Below, in pieces: positions 49,102-61,540 of a DNA stretch of 64,000 nucleotides. Position 1 is the stretch's first letter. Each line of letters begins with the position of its first letter. Location: the NCBI GenBank assembly GCA_963082975.1, contig OY720350.1:51476734-51540733 (forward strand). The letters are read 5' to 3'. The translations under genes were made by a program, and so were the position numbers. The stretch comes from Labia minor (taxonomy: Eukaryota > Arthropoda > Insecta > Dermaptera > Spongiphoridae). Under the pieces are notes generated by a model, which made no database searches, was not told the origin of the DNA, and saw only the letters and a list, made by a program, of their open reading frames with translations.

Positions 49102-51348
49102 TTAATAATAATTTTTGTAAATTTTGTCAGGTTTGAATCTTTAAGTTCAGTAGTTCAGTGTTTTATCACTGATCTAAGCACATAAACCCTAATAAATATC
49201 TTTATTTAATTTTTTCGTTTTACTATAATTGGAAAAAAATATTCAAATTTTTTAATAATTTTTTCCCTTGATTTGTTTAACCGTCAGTTGAGATCACAGT
49301 TAATAAAAATATAGACAAAAATAAATAAATAAATAAAACGCAACAAAACAAAAATATAATCAAAAACAAAAACAAATTAAATTACTTTGAATTGAAATTA
49401 TATACCTATGATTTAACCTAAAAACATGCAGTTATTATTTCAAATTGCAATGTGTAACCACAAAAAAAAAAAATAAAAATTGCTGCTAAAAATGAAATTA
49501 AACTAAAATTCCTAATTCCACTATTTCATATATAATTAAACAAAAATCATTAAAGGCTTATAAAATTCGAGCTAATCTAATAATAAATAAAAACAATAAT
49601 AATAATTTAAATAATTAATAAAATAAATATAAAATATTGTAATGAATTTTTACACAATCCTTTATTAGATATTCTAATAATATAATCCAAATATCTCGTT
49701 CTTAAAAACTAATCTCATTAATGTTTAGCAAATATAATAATACAAATTTTTAAAAAATATTTTAAATACACATGCATCAGTTCAAATATCATCAAGTTCA
49801 AAAACCTTTAATACAAATCAAATATAATTAATTAATTATATTATATTATAAGGAACCAAAATAAAATAAAATCTTTAAAATTTCCTTAAAGTCTTTATTT
49901 TAAACATGTATGATTGTAAAAGAAGTTGCAAATCATTCAATCATAGAAATAGTGATAGTAAATATATTTGTAATAAAAAAAAATCACGCAATTTTAAATC
50001 AAATATTTTTCTCATCATAAATTTTAAAGTGAATTGATTGTCATACTTATTTATTATTCATGTATTTTGATCGAAACCTATTTACTTATTCATAATCAAT
50101 TTATTTTATATTAAATTTAACTGTATATTCTTTTATTTTTTTTATTTTTTTTTGTTATAACTATTATTTTTTAATAGTATAATAAATCTATAAATTCGGG
50201 CTCAATCTTGATAATTCTCGTCAATAGAGAACTTAAACTTAACTTTGTTTCATTTTCGTTTCTTCGTACACTTTCGACCTTTTCCAAAATTCATTGACTT
50301 CGATACCAAACTCTCCGTTTTAAACTTTTGAAAGCACTCACAATAAATTTTCTTATATAAAGCAGTGTCTACATATGCTTCTAAAAGAAAATGATATAGA
50401 TTTCTTCAAATTAAAATAGTAAATCTTAATTTTTTCGTAAATGACGTTTATTAAGTACAAAACTTCTCACACTGAAAAAATGATTATGATTTTATTGTCA
50501 TATGACTATATTTTCAATATTACAATTATACCACTGAGAGACTATCTTTTCTTAAAAGACGGAAATTTATTTAAACCAATAATAATAAACTGCAAATCAT
50601 TTATCATTTATTTTAATGTTTATATTTAATGGACTTCAAAATATATTTTTTTTTTCATTATATCGAATTTTGAAACCATCACACATCTTTATTTACTAAT
50701 ATACTTATTAGTTATATACGATCAATAGTATTACTTTATCGCGTTTATATCTAAATGAAAATAAAACGAGCTGATCAAAATTTAGTTATTAGATGACTAT
50801 CTAACAAGACTGATTAAAATGTTATTTCTCTAAATGACTTTTCTGAAATTGAGTATATTTGCTAGGTAACAAATATTCGCTCTACCTTTTAGCTATTTAA
50901 TAATGTCACATTATTTTTCTTGAAGATCCCTTTATATATTTCCTTCATTAATTAAGTTAACAAAAAAATAATCGAAATGTGACAGATAAAATAGTGCCGG
51001 CAACAATTATTAAATAATGTTTCAATGAATCAAAATATATTCTATGAAAAATTGAAATCAATGCTTCTAATCCTCGATGGTGTCATGTGATGTCATCCAC
51101 AATATCAAATATTATTAATGATTCAAGATGCAAAACATGTTAATAATAATAATTAAATTTCTACATTTACAAATATATGATTAAAATTAAAGAATATTTT
51201 ATTTGAAATTAACTTATTCATATTTTAAACATTTGTTTGTATGTTTCATAAGACATAGAGAAAACGTCTGATAGAAGATATAGCAATATTTTATTTTAAA
51301 ATAATTTATGAAAATTTTATTATTTAATTATTTAGAATTTTTTTTTAA
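49102..51348. other. A+T-rich stretch, no gene seen
   Basis: A degraded tRNA-like T-arm/D-arm arrangement may lie on the minus strand at 49130-49195. The remainder is low-complexity, with short chance ORFs such as 50441-50629. Confidence 0.5.
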
Positions 51349-51740
51349 CCCTTTCAATACTGTAGGGACATATTGTCCCAGAGAATTTCTAATATATACT
51401 AAAATAATTTAAATGCTTACAAATGCATTGGGATCTGGGATTTCAGTTGTGTACGGTCATAGGCTAGTAAATAAGCCCAAAACTGTCTGCGTTTTTTATT
51501 TTTTATAATATTTTGTCATTCTAAATGTTACTAGCAAACAGTATACACGGGTCATGCCTATTACTACCTTTTATTTGTTTTTATTTGTTCTGTGCTCGGA
51601 TTTGCGTAGGAAGCTATTTATAATTTTATATTACTTATTTAGTGTGCAGCAATAATTTTTATCAGTTTTTTAGTTCCAAAAATAATAATGGGACTTATAT
51701 GTCCCATCAGTATTGAATAACCGATATATTCAAAAATAAG

Positions 51741-52038
51741 CTGGAGTGTATCCACTCGGCTATCTCGCAATTTGTTAAAAAATTAATTCCGGTACTTTCA
51801 GCGATTCAATCAAGCTGAAATTCTATATATAGCAGTTTTATACAATTTTTGATCATGTGAACAATTATCAAACAAATATCTTTATTTTTACGGTCAGTTT
51901 AGAGGAAAAAAAAATCAAAACGTTGTAGGTAATGACCATCTTCAGGTTGAGCTACATTTTTCAAAGCCTTCAAAACGTATAAAAACATCAAAATCTCGAC
52001 TTCGAAAATTTTCGTGATCTCTGGCGAGATAGTAAAAA
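51741..52038 (-). mobile_element. HelB helentron-like element, internally deleted, inside piggyBac relic
   Basis: The left (3') end is CTGGAGTGTATCCACTCGGC, the right (5') end CTCTGGCGAGATAGTAAAAA. The first ~170 bp of body and the CA segment are missing. It sits immediately before the piggyBac cysteine-rich coding relic. Confidence 0.85.
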
Positions 52039-52111
52039 GGGGACAAAGATCACTTGCCAAATGTGCACAGTAGTGCTCTGCAATGATTGTTTTGCTAAGT
52101 ATCATTCTTGA
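52034..52111 (+). pseudogene. piggyBac transposase C-terminal cysteine-rich domain relic
   Basis: The frame reads KITCQMCTVVLCNDCFAKYH and stops with TGA. Spaced Cys pairs, then LCxDCFxxYH, then stop, is the typical C-terminal zinc-binding tail of piggyBac transposases. The catalytic core is absent. Confidence 0.7.
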
Positions 52112-52449
52112 TTACTTTATATATATATATATATAGATAGATGCAGTAAAAAAGAAATGTTGAATTTCAATTATGTGTTTTTCTTTTCTTTTTTTTCTTA
52201 TTTTATGTGCTCCACAATTTTTTATCAAAAAATACTGTTGGGACATACGACCCACTCACCAATAATATTGGGACAATATGTCCCAATTATTATTGTACAA
52301 TAATCAAAAAATAATATGATCATTTAATAATATGATGTTTTTCCCGCTAAACTAAATTAGAAATAAATATTTTCTGCTATATTTTCTAGTTTCATTACAA
52401 TATTGATTTTTATAAAATTTAATTAATTTTAAGGTCCATAGTTATGTAT

Positions 52450-52860
52450 ATTAAGGCTTACAATACCGGGATCTCGGGATCCCGAATACCGGGATCCCGG
52501 ACGATTTTTGTCCGGTATTAAAAACCGGTATTTATGTAAAAATACCGGTATTTTGGTATTACGAATTTACGAATTTACAAAAATGTGTATGATTTTTTAA
52601 TGACAATAGTGCCGACAAGTGTAGAATCAGAAAGAGCTTTTTCGGCCGCTGGTTATATTTGTACGAAAATTCGGTCCTCGCTTGATGATGAAACGCTTGA
52701 TTCGTTGTTTTTTAAGAGCAAACTAATAAACAAAACGCAAGTTATTAATATTAAATACTTTCAATTTATATTTTTATATTTTTTACTTCTTTAATTATAT
52801 TTAATTCTTTAATTATATAAAACCATACGAGCCTATTATCTGTAAAATGTAACATAGAAT
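52450..52860 (+). mobile_element. Deleted hAT element with C-terminal transposase relic
   Basis: Starts near TTAAGGCTTACAATACCGGG and carries repeated ACCGGGATCCCGG palindromes at 52465-52560, as seen at the ends of one hAT subgroup. The opposite terminus is missing; a HelA fragment lies beyond. Confidence 0.6.
52585..52794 (+). pseudogene. hAT transposase C-terminal dimerisation region relic
   Basis: 69-codon frame containing PTSVESERAFSAAGYICTKI, then RSSLDDETLDSLFF. This is the hallmark of the hAT C-terminal dimerisation domain (SERxFSxAG). Everything upstream, including the BED finger and RNase H-like core, is deleted. Confidence 0.85.
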
Positions 52861-52889
52861 TTAATATTTATTTTATTTTACTTGCACGT

Positions 52890-52966
52890 TTTTTACCGAC
52901 CGGCTATCGTAAGGGAGGTATTGTTTTCACACCAAATTTCACATGTGGAGATTTTTACATATATAT
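52890..52966 (+). mobile_element. HelA 5' fragment
   Basis: TTTTTTACCGACCGGCTATC, AAGGGAGGTATTGTTTTCAC and GTGGAGATTTTTACATAT match the HelA 5' end. It breaks off where the family D hAT MITE begins. Confidence 0.75.
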
Positions 52967-54287
52967 TTACCAAATGATCTTACGGGCCACTTTGGAAATG
53001 TATCATAACTTCGCGGGCCGCATATAAAATTATACATACCCATATTAGATTTAGACCCATTATAGATATTGTTTGGTGTGACAAATTTGAAAAATAATGA
53101 ATTTTTATTATGTTTACTATTATTTTTACATATAAACATATATAACAGGGGTGGCCAACACGTCGACCGCAAAGGCTTTAAAAGTAGCCCGCGAAGCCAA
53201 AGTTGGACAATTTGTTATAACTTAAATAAATCTTTGAAATTCGTAATTCTATAATTTAATCGTACAATAATAAATTATTTGTGAAACATAGACATACTAA
53301 GGTAATATTTTCAAAATTAGTGATAGAATCGATTTGAATTCTAAAAAGGGATGATTTGCCAAAATAAGATAAAATAAATAAATAAATATTAATGTATATG
53401 TATATATATATTTTAATTTTCTTTTGAATTTGTATTATCTAAGGAATTAATTATAATTAACATAATACTAATAAAATTAATTAATATTCATAATAATTAA
53501 TTTAAATAATATTATATTAACATTTATAATTATATTATTAAAAATCTTTAAAAATCTAAAATTATAAAAAATAAACAAATTGATAGATTTGAACTCAGAC
53601 AAAAGAATTACTAGTCAGAGACCAATCCTTTGTGACTGTATTATCAACTACTAAAAACATAGGAAAGAAATTCACTTGAAGGCTACGAAAATTCAGCCCA
53701 TAAGCAATACATGGCAAAGACTTTATTCATTAAATATTGATTAAACAAAGAAAAATGAACATGGAAATAGTTATAATACAAGAAATACAAGAATCAAAAA
53801 TAATCTTGTATTGAGAGAAGAGATATGCAAAGAATAATCATTTAATATAATTAATCAAAAGATTCGACGTCATTCAACATGGCAGCCGAAATCACATTGC
53901 ATCTGTCAAAATTCAATAATTAATATTTAATTAAGGAAGCATCATAAAATTATATAATGCTAGTGAAAATGAACCTACATTGAATAATAAATATTTTGAT
54001 ATGCGTTTTATATATTGTTATCAGAAAATGTTTATTATAGTGTAAACATGATATTAAATAAAAATTAATTATAATTTTCATTTATATTTCATTAAAAATC
54101 CATTTTATTGAAAATCTGGCGAAAATTCTGTTGTATCTTTTTACTTTTATTCATTTTTTATGAAATTTTGTTATTAATTTGTATAAACTGAATCCAATTG
54201 AATAGAAGTGTTTCTGCTAATTTTCCAAATCGTTCTATAAATATGAGTTCCAAGTTTTTACTAATATGAAGCGTAGGAGAGGTGGGT

Positions 54288-54700
54288 CCTCTCAGAGGCA
54301 CATAAGACATGTCTCACTCGTGAATATACCGAGTTTTGCTAGTTGGAGAATTGACGTAACCTGGATATATTTGAATAAACCCCCCTTCGGGGGGTTTATT
54401 CAATATATGTAGGAGACTCTTATAGAGTCTCCTATAAGAGACAAGATTTCAATTTTTTGTCTTTTTAATGAAGCTATGCTAGGTATTCTCCTTCATCCAA
54501 ATAAATTTCATTTTTTGAATGATCAGGGGATGGGGGGGGGAGAGTAAGAGTAAGGGAATGGATGGAAAGGCGTCAATGGGTAAAGGACATGATTCCTCCA
54601 GGTAGAAGAGGGATTTAGAAGAAATCATGAGCTCACGTGAGGGCAGGGACGCCAATCCCTGAAATAGAATTCTTTTCTACTGGATTTATAGAAAAGAATC
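54288..54700. repeat. Cluster of strong inverted repeats inside the hAT element
   Basis: TTGAATAAACCCCCC-TTC-GGGGGG… at 54371-54403 is a perfect 15-bp-arm hairpin with a 3-nt loop. AGGAGACTC-TTATA-GAGTCTCCT follows at 54411-54433. CTCACGTGAG is at 54632-54641, ATTCTTTTCTA/TAGAAAAGAAT at 54669-54699, and CCTCTCAGAGG at 54288-54298. The segment is much more G+C-rich than the rest of the hAT and matches nothing I recognise. Confidence 0.85.
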
Positions 54701-55284
54701 TACTCGCTACCCGGGATATTATTTTTAAATTTATTAAAAAATAATTTTAGATCATAATCATCCTATATATGTTATTACATCTTATATATTTATATTTTTC
54801 TTATCCCGATAATTTATATACTTTTTATCCAAGGTTTTCCCTTTCTCAATACACCGTTTAGTCCTAGACTACTCTACTCTACCCAAATTTCGCCTCTAAC
54901 TCCCCCTCCTCTCATATCCATTCTAAAATGAAGTATTTATTTTAATTGAAGTTATAAATTTAAATGAAAAATAACAGCCCTTTCATTTACAATTTTTTTT
55001 TATTAATATTATTATAATAATTAAAACTAACATATCTTTCATATATCTAAGAACATATATAAATATATTATTGATTTAAACTTTCTATATTTTAGTATTT
55101 GACTATATAATTAATAATATATAATTTTTTCCCATTTTTTAGCACTTTATTACAAACATATTATATATTTTATTTTTTTATTCTTTGATCAAAAATAATA
55201 TATATATAAAATATATTTATTTATTACATAATAAATAAATAATCGTATTATTATTTATAAGATAAATAAATAAAAATAAATTCA

Positions 55285-55725
55285 ATTGAATTAAAACGAT
55301 TGTGTCAAGATTCAACATTTCAATTCATACTCGTTCGTTCAATCAAATTGAAAGAGAACACAAATGAACTGTTACTTCATACTGATGTAAGATGGTTAAA
55401 TCGTGCTACATTTTTAGCAAGATTTAGAGAACTTCTGCCACAAATAACCTCATATTTACAATCTAAAGGTGATTCATATCCATAATTAAATGATCAAGAA
55501 TGGCTTCTTGATCTTGCTTTTTTCTGCAATGTTACTGAAAAATTAAACCAATTAAATTAGTAGCTACAGGGAAATGGTACAACAATAATACATATGATTA
55601 GCATTTTGAAGTCATTTAAGGAAAAATTAAATATGCTTGCAATGCTACTAAAGCGTCGTAATTTAAAGCTCAGAAACTTGACAATTTTCTTCTTTTCTGC
55701 TCTTATGCAATGCCAGGTTTCATCC
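55285..55725 (+). pseudogene. hAT transposase relic (ZBED5/GTF2IRD2-like)
   Basis: Frame 55300-55485 reads LLLHTDVRWLNRATFLARFR and QITSYLQSKGD. After a stop, similarity continues with NDQEWLLDLAFFCNVTEKLN and, beyond further stops, a LQG...SFKEKLNML segment. This is the block of the ZBED5/GTF2IRD2-type hAT transposase that lies between the catalytic core residues. Several stops make it non-functional. The N-terminal BED region and the C-terminal dimerisation domain were not found. Confidence 0.75.
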
Positions 55726-56356
55726 AAATAAAAATTGTATGCTTAAAATTTGTTTTGTTCGTTTTTATTTCTTAATATTGTATTTTTTAAAATTTTAATA
55801 AATATTGTTAGAATTCATAAAAAATATCGTCGGCTTAGATTGCAAACCTGCTAACTCATATTCAGCATATTTTGCACAACTTTCTTAAAACACATAAATT
55901 TTTTGCTTGTCACGTGATTTCAATTAAATAGGTGCATAATAGCGGTGTTTCATAGCCAATGTAAGGTGTTTTTCTCTTTCTAATAGTGTGAAAATGTAAT
56001 TTTTGACCAAAAGTGAAGGTTTGCAATTAAAATCGGCGATATAACTTCTTTAATTATCTTCTAAAATTTTAAAATTATTTGCCCATATCCATAGTCGACC
56101 GCAGACTATAATTTATTGAAAAAGTAGCCCCTAAAAGCTAAAAGTTTGGCCACACCTGATATATAATATAATAATAATGATACTCAATGCACATATTAAA
56201 AAATATATAATACTAAAATAAAAAAAGAAACAACGAAATAAAAAAAATGAAATCATATTTATTTCACTAGTGCGATATTTGTTTCATGAGGGCGCACAAT
56301 ATAAATCTCGCGGGCCGCTAAGATGTTAATATCGGGCCGCGGGTTGGCCGCCCCTG

Positions 56357-56889
56357 ATCTAAAGTATAATTTATATAATAATTAATAATTAACATATTTT
56401 TTTATTAATTTAAATAACATATATTATTTTTTACAATTGAAAAACAATTATTATTTTAGATCAATTGCATAATTTATAAAGAAAATATTTTTTTACCAAA
56501 TGTTTTCAATAATTTCTGATGAATAACTTAATAATAACTACTATTATCAATTATTTAGAGAAAAATAAAAGTGCCAAGGTAGCTTTCAATATGGATCGAC
56601 TTGTTTAGTATATATAATAATATATCATTATTATTACTGACCAGGTAAAATTGAAAATCAATGTCCCAAATACTTCACCTGTTGACTTCGTTTTTATTGA
56701 TCAATAAAAAAATTATCTCGTTAAAGATAATTTTACGTAAAAACTATAAATAATATGACTTCTAAATATTAATATACGTACTATGAATATAAATATAAAG
56801 TATTATATGAAAAAATATTTCTGTATAAATATATTTTTCTATATTATTAAAAAGAGAAAAATAAATCAAATTTTATAATTGAAAAGAAA
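56357..56889. other. A+T-rich stretch, no gene seen
   Basis: Nothing recognised. Confidence 0.6.
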
Positions 56890-57830
56890 TAAGGCTATTT
56901 ATGAAAGTCTTTTGGGCTGGTCTCCACGCGACCTATAAATAAAGTGTGATCCAAGAAAGCAACGGGAAACTACTTGGATTATTCTTCCATTGAAAACTTC
57001 AATGATAGCAAGCAAAATTAACCACGGTCCCGAATATCGGCGTCCCTTAAATGGGAAAGTGGTGCTAAGAATCTCCGAGCTTGCTTCTAAGAAATCTCTC
57101 AAAATAGCAACATGGAAAGAAGAAAAAATGGATAACCTAGCATATTCTACAACTAATGGAAGAACGGAGATCGTTCAAGAACAATAACAGGGAGAAGTAT
57201 TGGGAAATGCAGCAAAAGATCAAGCAAGAAATACAGAAAGCAAAAGAAAAATGGTTGGAAGAGCAATGTGCAGAAGTCGAAGTACTAATCATAAAAATAA
57301 TAACTTTCAACCTGCACAAGAAGCTCAAGGAAGCGGGAAACATCTACAGACAAGTTCCTATTCCAACCTTATACACCGATACTAATCAGCCAATACTAAA
57401 CAAACAAGAGAAACTGGACACATGGACAAACTATATACACAAAATGTTCAATGACAATAGAACACAACCGGAAATGAGGTAACAACAACGGGACGACAAC
57501 CTTGAATATACCTAGAACATGTTATACGAATAGCAAAATCAGGTAAAGCCTGTGGTCCAGACAAGATACCTGTAGAACTATTGAAACAACTAGACTATGT
57601 CAACATCCAGAAAATAACCAATTGGTTCAATCAAATTTATGATACCGGTGAAATTCAATCAATCTTCGTAACCATACCAAAAAAAGCAACAAACCGAAGA
57701 TGTGAAGACTATAAAATTGATCAGTCTAATGAGGCATATGTTAAAAGTTTTCTTCAAGGTAATACAGCAAAGAATAAGGTGTAAATACGAAAATGCGACA
57801 GGGATGTTTAACATGTTCCGCAAGTTTAAA
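56890..57830 (+). pseudogene. Non-LTR retrotransposon (endonuclease/reverse transcriptase LINE) relic
   Basis: A 5' untranslated-like lead (56900-57000) is followed by an ORF start with SLKIATWK at about 57090-57120, the first strand of the APE endonuclease. Most of the endonuclease is deleted. The linker region then runs at 57156-57482 (KIKQEIQKAKEKWLEEQCAE, FNLHKKLKEAGN). The reverse transcriptase begins with AKSGKACGPDKIPVELLKQL at 57533-57595, then FVTIPKK and EDYK, and finally MRQGCL at about 57793. Stops, shifts and internal deletions show it is dead. Confidence 0.82.
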
Positions 57831-58734
57831 CGTTAATAAAAGTAAATATTTAATTTTAATTTTTAAATTATTATCTCATTTATTCTATCAAATATTTTAA
57901 CAGCATAATGAAAACAGTCAGTAGTTAAAGCTAAGAATCCGGCAATATTAATAAATTGACTGTCCCGAATTATTGTAAATATTCTACTGTTCTATTATTC
58001 TTATCTTATAATTACATATATTTGAATATGATGTTTAGATCATAAAACAATTTATATAAATATATCCAGGAATTAATTAAGAATATAAAACATTTACCTC
58101 TTCAGAGAATCTCCCCATACATGTTTTTGAGAATGAATATAAAAAATATTAATTCTAGCAAATACAAAACTATTATAAAACTATGCATAAAATCAGTATT
58201 TTATTTTCTAATAAACTAAAGGATGTCATTTTTGATTTGTTCATTTTTATGAAATACTTTAAAAGAACTAGACTAACTTTTATTATCATTTATTTTTAAA
58301 CTAGAAATGTAATTTTAAAAATTAAATTTATAAAATTTTATTTTTCGACTATTCATTTGTAATTTGAATATTATTTGTATTCAATTAAATAATTATTATT
58401 AAATTAATTTTTAACTTTTACAATTTTTTATGTTAATAGATTATTTTAATCTATCGTATAATTAAAATAGACCTGTTTGGATTTAATTTTTTTTTTTATA
58501 TATCTATATCTATATGTATATTTAGATATAGATATAAAAATATATAAGAAATTTTCCAAATAAATTAATATCACATTCTTTTATCTGTAAAAGATTATTA
58601 TTTTAATTACACACACAATATTTTATATAAAATTCTCATGATTATATTATATTTACATGTAAAACATTCGATTCTTATATAAGTTTATTATAAAATCATC
58701 GACCTTTTTCTATTCTTCGAGAGGACAATGTCAA
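57831..58734. other. A+T-rich stretch, no gene seen
   Basis: Includes a palindrome with 14-bp arms TATATCTATATCTA/TAGATATAGATATA at about 58498-58537. No gene recognised. Confidence 0.55.
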
Positions 58735-58980
58735 TCCAGATAGCCTCCTAAGTAAATAGGATAAAGGTGTTCTATGATCAGTAGAACGGATCTTCTCAAC
58801 TTTTTTCTTGATCTACTTCTTGATCTGGTTCTTTCTATTTCAAAAGTAACTCCCAATCTCAGAGGCTGGTTGGACTCCTTTTCCTTAGATCCTAATTGGA
58901 GAAATCCTTCTGCAAAGCCTGGGACTCAGAGATCAGAGATTGAGAGTAAAGTGTCTTGTCTTGCCTTTCATACTGAGCGG
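58735..58980 (-). mobile_element. Family E (SINE-like) fragment and adjoining complex sequence
   Basis: GGTGTTCTATGATCAGTAGA and ACGGATCTTCTCAAC match 60150-60185. The hairpin GTTCTA-TGATCAG-TAGAAC is included. Sequence to about 58980 stays complex but is unassigned. The 96-codon frame at 58774-59064 is not recognised as a protein. Confidence 0.45.
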
Positions 58981-60091
58981 TGTTTTATAAGTTTAATTAA
59001 TCTAAATTTAAAATATAATAATTCTCAAGTATTTACCCAATTGATCGAAATAACTTTAATATAAAATAACAAATTAGTGATCATTATTATATTTCTTATT
59101 AATCGAATACCATTTTTTTTTAATTTTAAACTTTAATAAATTTTTATGAGAAAAATTGAAATTTATTATATATAATATAGGATATTATTATTATTATAAA
59201 TATCATTATTTATTAGACTATTCTGATTTTTCCAACCCATTATGAACCATTATTAATTAATATTATTAGAATTTTTGAATTTGGTGAGGTTTGAATACTC
59301 ATCCCTAGTTAATTAATTAAGCCTTAAATCTCTCGATAGCACTTGAGATTATGTAATTTTTTATTTCTATTAATTATTTAAATGAATTTTAAAATTTAAA
59401 AGACATAATCATAGAAAAATTAAAGAAAACCTTTCAAATTTAAATACTTGACATTTTTCACTTGCTTTTTATTATTTATTAAACAAATGCTATCAAACAA
59501 AAAAATATGCAGATTAAAATGTTTTTCTTTAAAAGGAAAAAATAAAAATAAAATAATAATCTATTTGTAATTTTTATTTTTGAATGAAATAACAAAAGCT
59601 TTATTTTTGTAATAAGAGAAAACAATGCATATTTAATCTTCTTTATAAGCGTATTATATAATAGAAACTTTAATATAAAAGATAAAAGAAATTCAATACT
59701 TGCACACCACCTTGTTTGGTTTCTTAAAGTAAATGTTTCCCTCTCTTTAAGCGTAGATCCAAATTTCAAGAAATAATTCCAAAAATCATTTATTAAAAAC
59801 ATTGGATAACCCGATTTCGAACTATAATAATTTATAATTACAAAAATCCAAAAAAAAAAAAAAATAAATAAATAAATAAATTAGAAATGTTTTATAATTT
59901 TGATGGGTCTGAATTCATAAGTAAAATATCCATACGATAGGTTAATGGTTTCACAAATTTTTTAATTAATAATAAAATAATGAATTCTTTTAAATAATCC
60001 ATTAACTTTTTGTAATGAAAAAGTTTATGAAACTATACAAAAGATATCTTCCAATCAAAATATAATTAAATCAAAATCATAAAAAAAAACC
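58981..60091. other. A+T-rich stretch, no gene seen
   Basis: Possible decayed tRNA-like segments on the minus strand at 59288-59345 and 59895-59955. No intact gene. The 107-codon frame at 59479-59802 is low-complexity Phe/Leu/Ile/Lys. Confidence 0.45.
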
Positions 60092-60285
60092 TCTGACTTT
60101 TGTACGTCCTACGCAAGTACAACGCCTATCAAGTCGGCTATATCAATGAGGTGTCCTATGATCAGTAGAACGGGTCCTCTCAACCTTTACCTTGATTTTC
60201 TTGATCGGAGGCGCTACTTTTTATCAAGTAGCTATTCCCCAATGTTGATCCCGGAGGCTAGCCTCTCACCCAAGGGCGTCTAAAT
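60092..60285 (-). mobile_element. Family E (SINE-like) fragment
   Basis: Longest copy of the family: GGTGTCCTATGATCAGTAGA, CTTGATTTTCTTGATCGGAG and GCGCTACTTTTTATCAAG are shared with 58735 onwards and with 4281-4312. Ends not defined; no target duplication recognised. Confidence 0.5.
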
Positions 60286-61540
60286 CAAAATCATGAAATA
60301 AATAAATAAATATATATAAATATATGATAAATATATGATTAAATTAAAATATTATGTATATATATATATTTATTAACAACTTGGCAACATTGGATAATTT
60401 TATTTTCAGATTAATAAACAATAATCTAAGATGAATGTTTTCCTCGTGATTGTAATTAAATGTCCTAAGTGGGTTGGATTCTCGTGGCCTTGTGTCCAAG
60501 TCCACTGGCAGACGCCAAGCGAGACAATGGAAAGGAAATAAACATTTCGATCAAAAAATACATAGATATTGATTAAAAAGTTTCTTATAATTAAGATTAA
60601 AACTAGCATTAATGATAAATTTTTTATATAGATGAAACCCTTAATATTAGCACTTAACTACATACATACCTTGGACTGACAATGATAAATAATACAAGAT
60701 TTTGGGGAAAATTCATTTTTAGTTTACAAACGTAGAATTGCGTGTTACAAGCATCAGACACGTGCGTTTAGTTATTTATTTGAGATGATCGATTCAAATT
60801 TTCTGAAAAATGGAAAAAATTGAAGTATGTTTTCTGGCAAAATATTTTGTATTAAAAGATTGAAATATATAAAAAAAAAATTATTTTTAAGCTTACAAAG
60901 GACTCAAATAAAGATAAATATATAATAAATACTGTTTTATCTATTTATAAATCCAAATAGACTACTGGAAGATAGAAGGGATATGTTTCGATATTTAATT
61001 TTAAATTTTCAATGAATTTGAAACACGCAATAAAGTAATTCAAAAACATATAGATATATAGTATTATATTGTAAAAACATATTCAATTTATCTATATTAA
61101 TTGTTTTCCATCTACTTACATTATTGATAATTATGGGCTAAAATTTTAGAAGCTTTTTTCTCGCAAATAAACCGTTCATTGGAAGTTTTCTATTCTCGAT
61201 TGATTTGAATGGCAATTACATGATTTATTTATAATTAATAATAAGTTCACTAAAATTAATTATCACTATTTAAAAAAATAACATTTTATTTCATTATGGT
61301 AAATAAAAAAAAATTTATAATAATTAAATATCAAAAAATTAATTATCGCCTTGTAAATATAAATTGTTGTTTTTGTTGTTATTATTATTATTATATTCTA
61401 GTCATGTTCAATGGGGACCCCTTTATAGTCCCTTTTTGAGCGGTGATATTGTTTATTATTTATTCAACTATTTATTTATTTATTTATTTATTGTATATAG
61501 CATTTATTGATTGGGTGATATTGAATAGATTGTCTTTGGT
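60286..61540. other. A+T-rich stretch, no gene seen
   Basis: A TA/TATT run near 60355-60372 and a TTTA run at 61468-61492. Nothing coding recognised. Confidence 0.55.

Larger units (their letters stand above)
51349..52310 (+). mobile_element. piggyBac relic interrupted by a HelB element
   Basis: The left end is TTAA followed by CCCTTTCAATACTGTAGGG and an internal inverted ACATATTGTCCCA. The right side ends in repeated TTGGGACAATATGTCCCAA motifs at about 52270-52290. Similar motifs at 51688-51718 are sub-terminal repeats or the end of a shorter derivative. Most of the transposase is gone; its cysteine-rich C-terminus survives at 52034-52111. The exact right end is uncertain. Confidence 0.65.
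53146..56158 (+). mobile_element. hAT element (ZBED5/GTF2IRD2-like clade), 3013 bp, with perfect target duplication
   Basis: Termini CAGGGGTGGCCAAC and the inverted TTTGGCCACACCTG (12 of 14 match). ATATATAA is duplicated at 53138-53145 and 56159-56166. The uninterrupted family D copy at 13378-13759 has this octamer once at the equivalent position, so target, insertion and duplication are all visible. The interior holds a decayed transposase near the right end, a hairpin-rich segment (54250-54720) and otherwise A+T-rich sequence. Confidence 0.93.
52970..56356 (-). mobile_element. hAT-type MITE (family D) split by a 3-kb hAT insertion
   Basis: Segments 52970-53145 and 56159-56356, joined at ATATATAA, match the family D element 13378-13759 in reverse. 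The outer right end is GGGTTGGCCGCCCCTG; the outer left terminus has lost about 15 bp next to the HelA fragment. Confidence 0.85.

Noticed and set aside
54371-54403. Rho-independent bacterial terminator or bacterial insertion
   Set aside because: The stem is terminator-like but there is no bacterial gene nearby and it lies within a well-bounded hAT; recorded as an unexplained hairpin instead.
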